64,000 nt of DNA from the NCBI GenBank assembly GCA_030247885.1, contig JAPDRO010000004.1, positions 1 through 64,000 of the forward strand, read 5' to 3'. This document shows, piece by piece, positions 34,645-45,783 of the stretch; position 1 is the first letter of the stretch, and each line of letters opens with the position of its first letter. The position numbers and the translations under genes are program-made. The notes below the pieces were generated by a model. It was given only the letters and a program-made list of their open reading frames with translations. It was not told the DNA's origin and made no database searches. Source of the stretch: Taxawa tesnikishii (nom. ined.). Taxonomy: Eukaryota; Ascomycota; Dothideomycetes; Dothideales.

Positions 34645-35553
34645 TCACCGCCTTTTCCCACCACGTCCTCTCCCACCTTTCCCTCTCATCCCACCACTCC
34701 TCTTCGGTCCCTCAATACTAGCCACATCCCTCTTACTCAAACTGAGGGTTCCTCCCTTGAACCTGCCCACACTGGGTCCACCAATCCCTCTTTCTCGTCG
34801 CACAGGCGCAGACTTCTTCCCCGTCATCCGCTCCAGAATGATACCGTTCTCTTTTGCCTCTTTCCTTCTTTTCTCTTCTCGGTCTGTGGCTTTTGCGTGT
34901 ATACCCTTGCGGTGCGACATGGGCATCTTCTCTTGCGCCAGGATGGAGGTCTTAGAACCGAGCGATTGGAGGCGCAGGTCCGTAGCTTTGTGCCTGTTTG
35001 CACCGGATGGTCCTGTAGTGTTCGAAGAGGCATCGAGGAGGTGCGATTCGTTCAAGAGCCGCTGAAGCGCGAGATCGTTTTTCAGGTTTGCCGCATCGGA
35101 GGCGTCGTCCTCTGTTGGCTCTGCCTTCCGCTTGGCTGTTGAGGTGGGCTTCGGATTCGAAGAAGGCGGCTTGGAGGACTACAGAACGTTAGGACGCATG
35201 TAAAGTACTACATCAATTCAACAAAGGCATACCATGAAAGCTTTCATCTCGTGCTTGTCTGCGCGCTCGTTTGCGCTTCGCGATGCCGTGTGCTCGACAA
35301 CCTCGACAGCGTCTTCTTCGGCCTCAGATATACCACTCCAATCGAGTTCCTCTTCCGTGTCCCGCTCTCCGGCACCATCCTCCTCTTCTTGCGCTTCTGC
35401 TTTCTTTTCTGTACCCTCTAGCGGCCTGAACTTTGCTTCGAACGCGCGGCGAAAGATGGTTTGAAGGTCCTCATTGTCTGACTCTGGCTCTGTGGCCGGT
35501 ATCGCCTCTTGGACGTCCGCTCGTCGTTTTCGCTTGCCGAGTGTTACTGCCAT
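34645..35553 (-). CDS. FAF1-like 40S rRNA-processing factor
   Basis: Nucleolar protein of small-subunit pre-rRNA processing, related to yeast Faf1. Exon 1 (35,553-35,233) starts [16 protein letters not shown] and is acidic. A 54-nt intron (35,232-35,179, GTATGC to TAG) leads in frame to exon 2 (35,178-34,645). Exon 2 carries the family core [12 protein letters not shown], then [16 protein letters not shown] and [20 protein letters not shown], and ends in a basic RG-rich tail. About 285 residues, normal for the family. Head-to-head with HIS6. Confidence 0.88.
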
Positions 35554-35736
35554 GACAATATACTCTCAGTGCGTTGCCGTCAGTGGCAGAATCCTTTGTC
35601 GCATGGACTTTTCGAGATTCAAACGCGGAACCAAAGCCGCTCCGACGTCAAGCTCTTGGCGGTCATACTATTTCTCCCGCTCCTCTATCAACATCAACCA
35701 ACGACCTTTTGTCGAATCGATTATGCCAAATTGAGA
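35554..35736. promoter_or_regulatory. Bidirectional promoter FAF1-like / HIS6
   Basis: Only 183 bp separate the two divergent ATGs, so both promoters must share this stretch. No specific factor site is claimed. Confidence 0.7.
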
Positions 35737-36641
35737 ATGACACGCTTCAGACCTTGTATAGACCTGCACGCAGGAAGCGTGAAACAGATCGTTGGCGGGA
35801 CATTGACGACGACGGACTCCGATCTGAAGACGAACTATGTTTCCAAGCTGCCATCTTCGCACTATGCAAAGCTTTACAAGGATAACAAGCTCGAGGGCGC
35901 TCATGTCATTATGCTAGGTCCGGGTAACGAAGAAGCCGCCCGAGAAGCCTGCAGTGAGTGGTTCAACGGCTTGCAGGTGGGCGGCGGTATCACAGATCAG
36001 AACGCTGCGCAATGGATCGAGTGGGGAGCTGAGAAAGTAGGCTATGCGACATAGGAAACGACTTGCTATCCTTGGGATCAGGCTGAGCTCGAGGTAGGTC
36101 ATCATTACATCGTTCCTTTTTCCTTCGGGCAAATTCTCGCTCGACCGGTTGCAAAGTGTGCAGGAGAAACTCGGCGGTGATAAAGAGAAGCTCGTAATCG
36201 ACCTCAGCTGTCGGAGGAAGGGCGAAACGTGGTTTGTTGCCATGAACAAGTGGCAGACGCTTACCGATATGGAGCTCAATCAAGGTAATGTCATCCGGCA
36301 ACCCCTCTCAATTTTACCCAGGCAGGTCGATTGGAGTAGTTAACTCTCGTCCAGAATCGGTCAAACTCCTAGAGCCATACTGCTCAGAATTCCTAATCCA
36401 TGCGGCGGATAACGAAGGCCTACAGCAGGGCATCGACCACGAACTGGTTGAAAAGCTCGCGCAGTGGTGCAGCATACCAGTCACATATGCCGGAGGTGGC
36501 CGTAACCTTCAGGATCTGGATTTAGTCAAGCAGCTGAGCGGAGGAAAAGTGGATCTGACCTTAGGGAGCGCGCTAGATGTATTCGGCGGTAGTGGAGTCA
36601 AGTTCGAAGACTGCGTGAAGTGGAATGAGAGGCAAGAATGA
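35737..36641 (+). CDS. HIS6: ProFAR isomerase (histidine biosynthesis)
   Basis: Phosphoribosylformimino-5-aminoimidazole carboxamide ribotide isomerase, fourth step of histidine biosynthesis, a cytosolic TIM barrel. Three exons: 35,737-36,036; 36,098-36,284; 36,355-36,641, with introns of 61 and 70 nt (GTAGGC to TAG and GTAATG to CAG). All junctions are in phase. It begins [20 protein letters not shown] with the catalytic Asp in CIDLHAG. It continues [14 protein letters not shown], and [13 protein letters not shown], the phosphate-binding glycine motif near the C-terminus. Full length, no frame break. Confidence 0.95.
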
Positions 36642-38334
36642 GAGTGGGAGGGAGGATGTGTGAGTGGCGGTGTAGCCAGCGGCGAATCATTAGGGCCGTG
36701 AATGTGCGATCGTCTTCATGGGAAAAGAGCAACTTGACTGCCTACAAACCATAAGGAGAGCAAAGGCACGGCAGTGGTGTCAGTACCGCTCTACTCTCAT
36801 CGACTGTCAGCATTCACCCTCTCTTCTTTCGTGTCGTATCGGGGTTGTCGAACGCTTAACGTACGTTTTCACTTGAGTCTGTACTGCAAAGACCATCCAT
36901 TATAGACATTTGATCCTTCAGCCGTTTCTTTGCTCCCCTCCCGTCTTGCGAGAGGTGCTACTTCACTCCCTTACTCAACAACAATGACGCTAAGGAAATT
37001 GTCCAAAGTTCGACAGCATACACCGGCAGTGGGCAAAGGACGCGCAACCAACGCCAAAGTCTTCTCACCAAAACCAACGACCGCCCGCACAACGATAAAT
37101 ACCTAAGGCAGCAGTCTCCACACGAGTCGTGCACGAAGCGCATTCCAAAAAGCGTAAGGCCAAGAGGCGCACGAGGATCGACTGGGTGGCAGCCGTCGGC
37201 CCCAAATCCAACGGTTATAAAGAAGCAAACTATTTCCTTTCTCACCCTCTCTCCATAGACTCAAAACAAGATCTATACGCTGGCATTTGCAGACAAGTCA
37301 GACAACACGCCGAACACCAGAGGAAACGCAGACCTTGCTCGTATCACTGCTCTTTGTTGTCAAGCGCGCGCCGAGGCATTACCAATATGAATGGTTCCCG
37401 AAAGAGCATTGCCATGATCCGGATTCTCAACAGGCCGCCAAGTGGACGTCCTGACTGCTTGTCACAATGTCCCGTTGTAGCAGCGTGTAGGGCGCGTAGC
37501 AAATACTCGGTTTCGAACAGTGACTATGCAGAGCTCTATCTGTTGGACTGTCTGTTCAGGATTAATGCATGCTTGGTCTTTTTGCAGAGCCATGCATTGT
37601 CATAGCGTTCCATGCTGACGCCTGCCAGAACCTCTACAGCAGGCACTTCGCCATCGATCTTCCTCTCTTCTCTTTCGCCGACACCCACGTTCGCCCATCT
37701 GTTCGCAGATGGATGCACAGCGCCGGCGAAAGCGCGAAGTACATCCGCAAGCTGTACATGCATGCAAGCAGGTACCATGCCGTATTCAATCCGAACCTGA
37801 TGTCCTGGTCATCGGCTCGACAGTCGCAGTCTGGAGTCCTTCTGCATGGAGAGGCGGGCGCTGGCGTGACCGACTGCGGCCATGGTTCAAGACCGTCGTT
37901 GTGTGTTTGTCGACCAGTCAGTGTACTATCTCGATGCAAGATACTGATAGGATACAGCTACGTCTGCCGCGGACAATCGCTCGGGATCCGATTTGCTGCT
38001 TGCCGATCACGCCGCCAACAACCCTTCTGTATTTGAAGAGTTTCCATCTTCTTTCTCCCAGACCTTTTAGCTACTAATCAAAACGCGAGACATTGGCAGT
38101 CTGCAGCGCTCGTCTTTGAGCAACCGTCTTTTCGCATCCCTCGCTGCCGGCTACCGATGAGGGGGCGTAATGAGACGGGGCGTCTGGCAGGTCTATACCT
38201 CGCAAACACCTCATGTCCTTTCGCCAGGGCATTGGCGCAGATCAAGCAACTCCTCCGTCCGGTTTTCATGGTCCTCCTAGCCATGTCCTCATTTACCTCA
38301 CCGCCCATCCCTTGCCACGGCTGGAGGTCTCCTT
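36642..38334. other. Intergenic, no recognised gene
   Basis: About 1.7 kb between HIS6 and LIN1, both of which end here. A plus-strand frame of 122 codons (37,709-38,077) and a 158-codon frame (37,129-37,605) exist without any recognisable features; neither is supported. Confidence 0.4.
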
Positions 38335-39837
38335 TCATACAAAATCAACACTACGACTCCACCCCTCCTCCCCAATTCGTCTAAACTCCACCCCTTCACC
38401 AAAATATCCAGCCTCCTGCCACGCCCGCATCGTCGGTCCATCATAGGGTCCATGCCTCTCCCCTCCATCCCTGGCATCTGACCAGCGGTACTCCCATTGA
38501 CTGACTCCATTCCCGGTTTCACTTTGGTGCCGGGTATCTTGATCTTGGGGCGTAGGATCGACCCAATTATCGCCCGTCTCGCGTTTGTACTGCCGCATTA
38601 GCATCTCACGCTCCTGCTCATAAATTTCGGGCTGGTCGCGCGCGAAGAGCCGGTCCGCGGCCCCTGTGATGGCATCGACCGCTGCCTTTCGTTTCGTCTC
38701 GGTGGGATCTTCTGCTTTCTCCGCGCCAGCAGCGTCTGCAGGATCTGCGGCGTCTACCTCCATGTCATCCGTCTGTTGCGATTTCTTCTTACTCTTCCAT
38801 TTAGGAATTTTTCTCTCCTTCTTCTCTTTCGGTTTTGCTGTGTTCAGACGCTGTAGGGCCTCGAGCACGGTTTCCGAGGGTTGAAGGTGAGAGATTAGGT
38901 CGAGAGATGATCGCTGGTGAGCACGGCGTCGTCGAGCGCGTTCTGCCGTCGTCGCTCTTCGTTACGTTTTTCTTCAGCTTCGCGTGCCTTCTTCATGTCC
39001 TTCTTGCTCAAACCCTGTAGCCAGCTGTCGTGGACAGCGTCCGGGTCTGCGGCTTTGCGAACGTAATTCCCTGACTCGTCAAATCGGCCTTCCTCGCCTT
39101 CTTGCTGCATGTTGAAAGCGTCCAATTTTGGCGCATGTTTCTTCTTGCTGCCGGCGCCGAGTTCCTCATCCATGTCGTCGTCTATCCTATCCCTCTCCTC
39201 ATCGTCGCCCTCATCGCTAGAGCTCTCTTGGTCTTTATCTCTGGCCTGTTTGCCTTTTCCGTTGAGCGTGAAATCCGCCGAAACGTGCCCACCGGACTTG
39301 CTATTCTGAACCTGTCCCTCGATCTCACTGATGTCCAAAAACCTCACGTCCTTTTTCGCCCGTTTCCTCGCGCGCAAGATCCTCGTCCTCGTCTCCATCC
39401 CCCGCACCGCCGTTGCCAGCACCCTCGTCGATGTCAGCGAACATGTCGTTCTCCTCTTCATCCAGACTCTTCCCACTGCCTCCCCTCGCGTTCCAGCCTC
39501 GCCCTCTGCCCATTCCATCCGGCTTTCCCCCATCGCTGCGAGCTCGACCCTCCTGCTTCGCTAGTTCGGCCTTTGCTTCGGCGCGCGCATCGAAGTTTTC
39601 TTGGCTGCTGTCGGTTTCGTACCCATCCAGGTTGATGGCATTACGCTTGGTCTGCTGACCGCCTTTGCCGATCTCGTCGAGCTCAAGGATTGCATCCTCA
39701 TCGGGCGCATCGGGCGCTAGTGTCGAGGGATTGCGGTAGTCGAAACGGGGCTTTTTGTTCGTTGGAGAGGTGTAGCGGCCATGGGCTTCGGCGTTGCGTT
39801 TAGGTCGGGGGCCTGCGGTCGTGTTGCGGCCGGACAT
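38335..39837 (-). CDS. LIN1: LIN1/CD2BP2-like GYF-domain splicing protein
   Basis: U5 snRNP-associated protein that binds proline-rich partners through a C-terminal GYF domain. It starts MSGRNTTAGPRPKRNAEAHG at 39,837. The family core is KDVRFLDISEIEGQ, then EGRFDESGNYVRK and DSWLQGLSKKDMKKAR. The GYF domain at the end shows WEYRW, then GPYDGPTMRAWQEAGYF. Two one-base frame changes split it: near 39,350 at a five-A run (one base too many) and near 38,915 at a CC (one too few). Both interrupt otherwise well-kept sequence, so I read them as sequence errors. Head-to-head with UFD1. Confidence 0.9.
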
Positions 39838-40255
39838 GGTGTGTGTATATGCTACCAGTAGCGGTTTGCGTGCACGTTCCGGAAGCAGCTGGGATGGTGT
39901 GTCGATATCTGTGAACAATGTGTGGTATAGAGTGAATGTATGAAGGAGGGGTGGAGCTCTCTGTTCGCTTCACTTTCGCATCTCGAAGCTTTGACGGGAG
40001 AACGTCATCGCCTTCGATTCGCTTGTGATAGCAGCATCCACCCACCACCTTCACCACTACACGGACAAGAACAAGAACATTTGCGTTGTTGTCACTGTCT
40101 AGTCTGCTGGCTACCACACGTATCCTCTCTCTTCTCACACGCAATACCGTCTTAGGAACACCGCACGCACTGAAGCCGCCTCACTGATAGCACGTCCTGC
40201 CCGTACCAGGCATCCCTCCCCCATCCCACCCTTCCCACCCTTCCCTACATCCACC
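39838..40255. promoter_or_regulatory. Bidirectional promoter LIN1 / UFD1
   Basis: 418 bp between divergent starts, with pyrimidine-rich tracts (CCCACCCTTCCC-like) immediately before the UFD1 ATG, common for fungal housekeeping promoters. Confidence 0.6.
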
Positions 40256-41525
40256 ATGGCAAGTCCTTCCTTCTCACCGCGCCAGTGTTCGCTCACTAAC
40301 ACCGCCTCAGTACCGACCCAACTACTACGACGAAAACGATCCGATGGCGCTCTACCAACGCGCCATGCTCGCACGCGGTGGCCGCCCACGCCGCTTCGAC
40401 GAGTACTACCGCTGCTACCCTGTCGCCATGATGCCAGGCCCGGAACGCGAGACGGCAAACCACGGTGGAAAAGTGTTCCTGCCGGCTTCCGCACTGGACA
40501 AACTCACCCAGTTGCACATCACCTACCCTATGCTGTTTGAGTTGAGCAACGGAGCACAGCAGAAGAAGACACACGCCGGTGTGCTGGAGTTCACGGCCGA
40601 GGAGGGAAAGATCTATCTGCCGTTTTGGGTGAGTAAACGCCCGGAGCTGAAACACTTCAAAGGGGGGAATCCGTAGATGGGGGCAGATGGGGCGAACATG
40701 CTAACACGCGAACCTGCTCCAAAGCTCATGCAGACCCTCCTGCTCGAACCCGGCGACATCCTACAAGTGAAGTCGACCGACCTGCCTCCGGGCTCCTTCA
40801 TCAAACTCCAACCCCAATCTCCCTCCTTCCTCGACATCTCCGACCCGAAAGCCGTGCTCGAGACCGCGTTCCGGAACTTCTCCTGCCTGACCGTCGGCGA
40901 CGTCTTCACCTTCAGCTACAACGACTCGGTCTACGAAATCGCCGTTCTGGAAGTGAAGCCCGACCGCGAGAGCGTGCACGCCATTAGCGTGCAGGAGACG
41001 GATCTGAGCGTGGACTTCGCCCCGCCGGTGGGCTACAAGGAACCGGAGCGGACGAGCGGGACCAGCACACCCGGGAGCGTGGCGGGCGCGGGAGGAGGAG
41101 GAGGAGGGCTGGGCGGAGTGGTGCACAGCCAGGGCACCATGGCACAGGCCATCAACTACGCGTCCATTGCGCCTTCGTCCAACGTCGCCGCTGCGGGCGC
41201 AAAGGCCGCTTCGAGCCACTTCTCCACCTCCGGTCACAGGCTCGTACCGAAGAAGGGCGGCAAAGGCAGCACGACTGCTTCGCCCAAGCCGTCCACGCCC
41301 GTTGCTGGAACGTCGACGAATCAAGGCCCGACTGCCGCGCCCGCGAAGACGGCGCGCAGGGCGAATGGACCGCAGCCCCTGCGACTGGGCCCGAATAGGC
41401 TGTTCTTCGGCTACGAGATCAAGCCGCTGAAGAACAAGGAGGGCAATCAGGACGTGGAGCGCGAGAAGGTTCACTTCCAGGGTGCTGGGCAGACGCTCAG
41501 GAAGAAGAAGGGGGATGGCAAGTGA
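40256..41525 (+). CDS. UFD1: UFD1, Cdc48 ubiquitin-fusion-degradation cofactor
   Basis: Partner of Npl4 and Cdc48 in extracting ubiquitylated proteins, including ER-associated degradation. Proposed exons: 40,256-40,258 (the ATG alone), 40,311-40,628, 40,725-41,525. Intron 1 (52 nt) has a GC donor, ATG|GCAAGT, a branch-like CACTAAC and acceptor CTCAG. It gives MYRPNYYDENDPMALYQRAM in frame. Intron 2 (96 nt) is GTGAGT to AAAG. The double-psi barrel follows: RCYPVAMMPGPERE, GGKVFLPASALDKLT, YPMLFELSN. The Cdc48-binding SHP-like motif near the end reads RLFFGYEIKPL. Without the GC intron the start would be at 40,344 (MALYQRAM), losing conserved-looking residues. Convergent with the MATE gene. Confidence 0.93.
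40259..40310 (+). other. GC-AG intron directly after the UFD1 start codon
   Basis: Donor GCAAGT, branch-like CACTAAC about 11-17 nt before the acceptor, acceptor CTCAG, length 52 nt. Removing it is the only way I see to join an ATG in a good context (CACCATGG) in phase to the UFD1 frame. Confidence 0.65.
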
Positions 41526-42078
41526 TTGCGTCTTCGAGTGAGTACGAAGGTGGGAAAGGGCATGCTGATCTCTTTGCACCGAAGGGGCTGGATCGCCCCG
41601 GAGATGGCAACATGGGGCGTTTACGGAATGGGACCGAGCGGGGTGGGTAGGGTGCCAGAACCCGGTTGGCTTCGTGAGGATGATTGCTGCATTTGACTGG
41701 CGTTTGTTCTCGAGGTGGTATGCATTGACATATAAAACGAGAGGACGTTTTAAACGACCGTGGCTTGTGCCTCTTAACGATGCAAGGATCGACTAGCTGT
41801 TCGATAACGTTACGACTACAATGCCGGTCGCGAACTGGTGTGTGTGAGCCTCTAGTGATTCGGGAATCACTGAAGTATATAAAAGTACATTGAAAAGAAA
41901 TATACAAGTTGGACTCCCTACCCCTTCCAAAAGCCTGAGGTTCAACCGTTGATCGGGAACCGGTATCTCTTAACAAGAAGGAAAAAACGAAAGTATAAAC
42001 AAACACAAGAAAAAAACCATCCCCCTCTCTCCGCGCCCTCGCGACTCCATTTGCCGTACGTATACTGTACAACCAAGT
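41526..42078. terminator. Convergent 3' region UFD1 / MATE with hairpin
   Basis: Shared downstream region of two convergent genes. At 41,854-41,871 AGTGATTC and GAATCACT form an 8-bp stem around GG. Poly-A-rich words follow. A role in 3' end formation is only a suggestion. Confidence 0.4.
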
Positions 42079-44095
42079 CTATGCATCGAGCGTGTTTCTG
42101 GCCTTTGCCTCTTCCACGCTCCTCTCCCAATCCGTCCTGCTCAGGTACAAAACCTCGGCAATGGCGACCAGGCCCAGCGCGATGGCGACACCGGACCAGA
42201 GGCCGAGCAGCTGCCAGCCCAGATCGAAAGCGGTGCCCATGGAGATGGGCATGGCGACGAGGTAGTACGAGACGAGCTGGACGTAGCCGCCGAAGTGCTG
42301 GCGGCCGAGACCGCGCAGGATGCCGTTGAAGAGGGCGGCGAAGGCGTCGACGAACTGGAAGGCGGCGCAGAGGGGAGGGTGTTTGCGACGATGTCGATGA
42401 CTTCCGGGTCCGAGGTGAAGGCGAGCGGGAGGTAGTGTCTGGGGAAGAACAGGATGCTGACGTTGAGGACGCCGACGATGGCCGCGCCGACGAAGGCGAC
42501 GCGGGTCGTGAGCTTGGCGGCGTCGGCGAGCGTGGCGCCGATGAGGTTCGCGACGCGCGTCGAGGCGGCGATGGAGAGGGTGAAGGGGAGCTGGAAGGCG
42601 ATGCTCGCGATTGTCACGACGACGCTCTGCGCCGCCAGCACCGTGACGCCAAACTGCGAGGCCGCAAGGTCAGGATCTCGAAGGCGAGGACTTCGGCTTC
42701 GAGCATGATGAGACCGGGGAGCGCGAGCTTGATCATGGGTCCCCAGTTGCGCCACGCTTGACGCGTGAAGCCGTTCCAGCATTTCATGCCGTCCTTGCTG
42801 ATGAAGCGCACGTAGATGAAGAGGCCGAGGGGCATCAGGTTGTTGGTGATGGCCACGGCCATGGGCGCGCCGACGAAACCGATATCCAGCTTCCAGACGA
42901 AAAACCAGTTGAGGAAGGCGTTGAAGGGCGCGCAGAACAACAGGACGTAGAGCGAGGCGGAGAAGAGGCCCTGGGCTTGGACGAATCGCTTGCCGGCCTC
43001 GAATGCGGCGAAGCCCGGCGCTCCGGCCAGGACGACTCTCAGGTACAGACCGGCGAGGTTGGCGACGGCGGGCTCGGGGACGATGTGCAGCAGGATCTTG
43101 TCGGCGAGGAGCCAGACGATGGCGATGGGGATGGTGACGATCCAGAGGAAGTAGGTCATGCGCTGCATTTGCAGTCCGACGAGTTTCTTATGCCCGCTTC
43201 CGTAGGCCTGCGCGCAGAGCGTGTCGAGAGATGTGGCAAGACCTTGGTAGATGGCGTATCCGGTGATGTTGGCCGTCATGCCTGCCAGACTGACGCCTCC
43301 GAGCTCGGCGGTGCCCATGTGGCCGACGGTGAAGATGGAGGCCACCGTGAGACTGTACTGCAGCGTGAAGGTGACCATCAACGGGACCGAGTAGGTGGCA
43401 ATGGTCTTTGCTTCGCGCTGCCATGTCGTGTGGATCTTGCCTTCCTTGACCGCTTCGTCCCACTTCTGCTGGATCAACTTGGGATCGTCCTGGCCGCCGT
43501 AGCGTTGAGCGCTGTCTCCCAGCAGCGAGGTTGTCTCTGTGGGTGCGCCGTGTACGCTTTCGAGAACGCTTTCGTCGTCTTCGATGTGGTATTCTTCCCT
43601 TGGTATGTGGAAGAGACCAGCAATGATGCTTCCCCTCCTCTTGTCGTCCGGGCCTTCATGCGGATGCTTCGGCGGAATCAATCCGCTGTCGCGCAACAGA
43701 CTCCTCTCCTCCTCCAGCACCCACCGCCGCTCTTCTCTCGAGATGTGATCTCTGCTGCTTAGAGGACGCTCGTTAAGCTCGGTGTGCGGAATGATGCGAT
43801 TGCCCGTGGGCACGAAGCTGCTGGGTACTCCATGAGAGGCGCTGACCAACGAGAACCTGCGGAAATATTCATGGGATCCGGTGGGGGCGGACGCGGACAC
43901 GGTGAGTGGAGTGTCGCTGTCGTCGTCGCTGTCGGTCACGGCTTCGTCGCTCGATATCGTTTCGAGGTCTCGCTCCAGCGACTCCTGCACCACGGGGGCG
44001 AACCGGACTGAATGGCTCAATGAGTGCGTCCGATCGGAGAAGCGATTGACGAAGCCATTCTGGGCGTTCGGTATGTCTTTCGGAGGCGAAGGCAT
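42079..44095 (-). CDS. MATE-family multidrug/toxin exporter
   Basis: Membrane transporter that exports small organic compounds, probably with proton or sodium coupling. It starts MPSPPKDIPNAQNGFVNRFS at 44,095. A long acidic cytosolic N-terminus (about 200 residues) is normal in fungal members. The MatE repeats follow: TIATYSVPLMVTFTLQYS, VGHMGTAELGGVSLAGM, LDTLCAQAYGSG, then ASIAFQLPFTLSIAASTRVAN and GILRGLGRQ. The stop is at 42,079 after RNTLDA. Two one-base frame changes, near 42,676 (EILTL to AASQFGV) and near 42,385 at a CCCC run (ANTLP to LCAAFQF), lie in well-kept transmembrane repeats and look like sequence errors. With them the protein is about 670 residues. Confidence 0.92.
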
Positions 44096-44517
44096 GGCTC
44101 CGTGGGTCAGAAGCAGAAACGAGATTACTATTAGGACTGTACAGTACAATGAACCAGAGTCGCTCCCCGCACAACTGCAGATGAAGATCAAAAAGACGAA
44201 GAAAGATGTGCGGCCGTCGGTGTGACAGTGGTAGTGTCGAGGCACAGTTACGTCTTGCGGACCGGTTTTCTGATCTTGCGTGAAACACGATCTAGTCCGT
44301 GCTCAGCCATGTAGGCAAGTATGCGAGTATGCGGGTATGCAAATATGCAAGATCGTCTAGTGCCATGAAAAACCACATCCGTTCCTTCCTCGAACGTTTT
44401 TCCGACGCGAACTCGGACCTCGTCCTCGTTAGCGTCGGTCGTTTCCACGCAAGATTGCATATAGCGGCACAGACACGGACGTCATGTCATATATGGGAAT
44501 CAAAGCTTGGCTCGATG

Positions 44518-44569
44518 ACCTACGAGGCTACCTGCGAGGCTACCTGCGAGGCTACCTACGAGATTACCG
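44518..44569. repeat. 12-bp tandem repeat
   Basis: About four units of ACCTGCGAGGCT with small changes. The period is four codons, but no supported gene contains it. Confidence 0.8.
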
Positions 44570-45433
44570 AGCAGAGATCCGAGAGGCTTGTGTCTACCGC
44601 CTACTCTTACTCGTACACACGGCTCGCCATCCTCATCTGACTTGCGGTGAGCAACTGTCCACTGTCCAATGTCAATGTCCATGCTGCAGCTTGCGGTGGC
44701 ACGCAATTCCCATTGGCTGATCGGCCACCTAGTTACGACATAGAAAGCCGCGCCAAGATGCTGAAACAACAAGAACGACGACTAACGACGCTGCTAAAAC
44801 AAGTCGATCCAGGGGCCCGGTTTCGCGGCCAAGTGCCGGACGCGCTCTACCAACTGCCACTTCGCCCAATCGGACCTCGAATGCCCTTCCCCAGTTCTAC
44901 CCATGACCGGACGAAACAAGCTGACCCCCGATGAAGACTCCGCCCGCTCCGTTTCACTCTCCTCTCTGCCCTTGACACTACCGCATCACGTGTCTTATTT
45001 GTTCAAAACCCGCTGTCTCTACTACTTAATCCCACTACAAGTCTTTTCGCTCTCCACAAAGTCCCCTCTCGCCTACACGTCTATCGAACACCGTGCATCG
45101 TCGTCTGTTGTGCAAACCGGGCACTCGGGATTGAACTCCACCGAACCGTCGTCGAAATCCAGCATCGCTCACGACCCTGAGGCTCGGTCTCACACGTCAC
45201 GTGACGTCTCGCGTTGACCTGCCGTGTCAACTCTCGAAAGTCGTGAGCCTGTCGGGAATTCCTTTGGGAGAAAATTGGAGCGGCATTCAAGCGGGAGTAA
45301 GAGCGGCGGTGTCGTCAATTTGAGAAGAGACAGCGCCAGAAGTTGGAGCTTGTGTGTGAAGCGTCCAGCTCATGGACCGTGCTCTGAGTCGGTCTACTAG
45401 ACGCCGGTTTTTAGACACTGAAACTGTACCGCC

Positions 45434-45457
45434 CCGGGGTGCGACCCCTACCCGGAG
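45434..45457 (+). promoter_or_regulatory. Paired CreA-like sites upstream of the rhamnosidase
   Basis: CCGGGG (45,434-45,439) and CCGGAG (45,452-45,457) both fit the carbon-catabolite repressor consensus SYGGRG. They lie 13 bp apart, about 330 bp upstream of the secreted glycosidase start. Spacing and target fit, but so short a consensus occurs by chance. Confidence 0.3.
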
Positions 45458-45783
45458 AGTTGTATTGTGAGAAACTGAGCTTGGGAGTATATGCTGTTAA
45501 CGCCCAAGGGCGAGGCACTGCTCGCTCCAGCCTCTACATCAGTACCCCAGATTGGCCTCATGGGGAAGCCGGAGATTCGGGCTGAGCTCCACCGAACTCT
45601 CTGCAGATCACCTCAGAACCAGAACTGCATCAAAGCCCCTCACGCATTCACGCCAGAGCATCGACAGAACTCGCCGTTCACGGCTCGGTGGCCAAAGTGC
45701 TTATGAGGACTTGAACAGGTAGGTAACCTTCCACTGTCTTCTCTAGGCCCTTACAGTCTCGTGGCACCTCCCTCTTCCCGCGC

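Larger units (their letters stand above)
44096..45783. other. Intergenic, MATE and GH78 upstream regions
   Basis: 1.7 kb between divergent genes. It holds a GTATGCGA-type 8-bp repeat at about 44,315-44,350 and a 12-bp tandem repeat at 44,518-44,569. No gene is recognised. Confidence 0.45.

Noticed and set aside
40759-41579. 272-codon minus-strand frame opposite UFD1
   Set aside because: Shadow of a GC-rich coding exon; Arg/Ala/Leu-rich with no domain.
42758-43762. 334-codon plus-strand frame opposite the MATE gene
   Set aside because: Asp/Gly/Glu-rich antisense shadow of the transporter exon.
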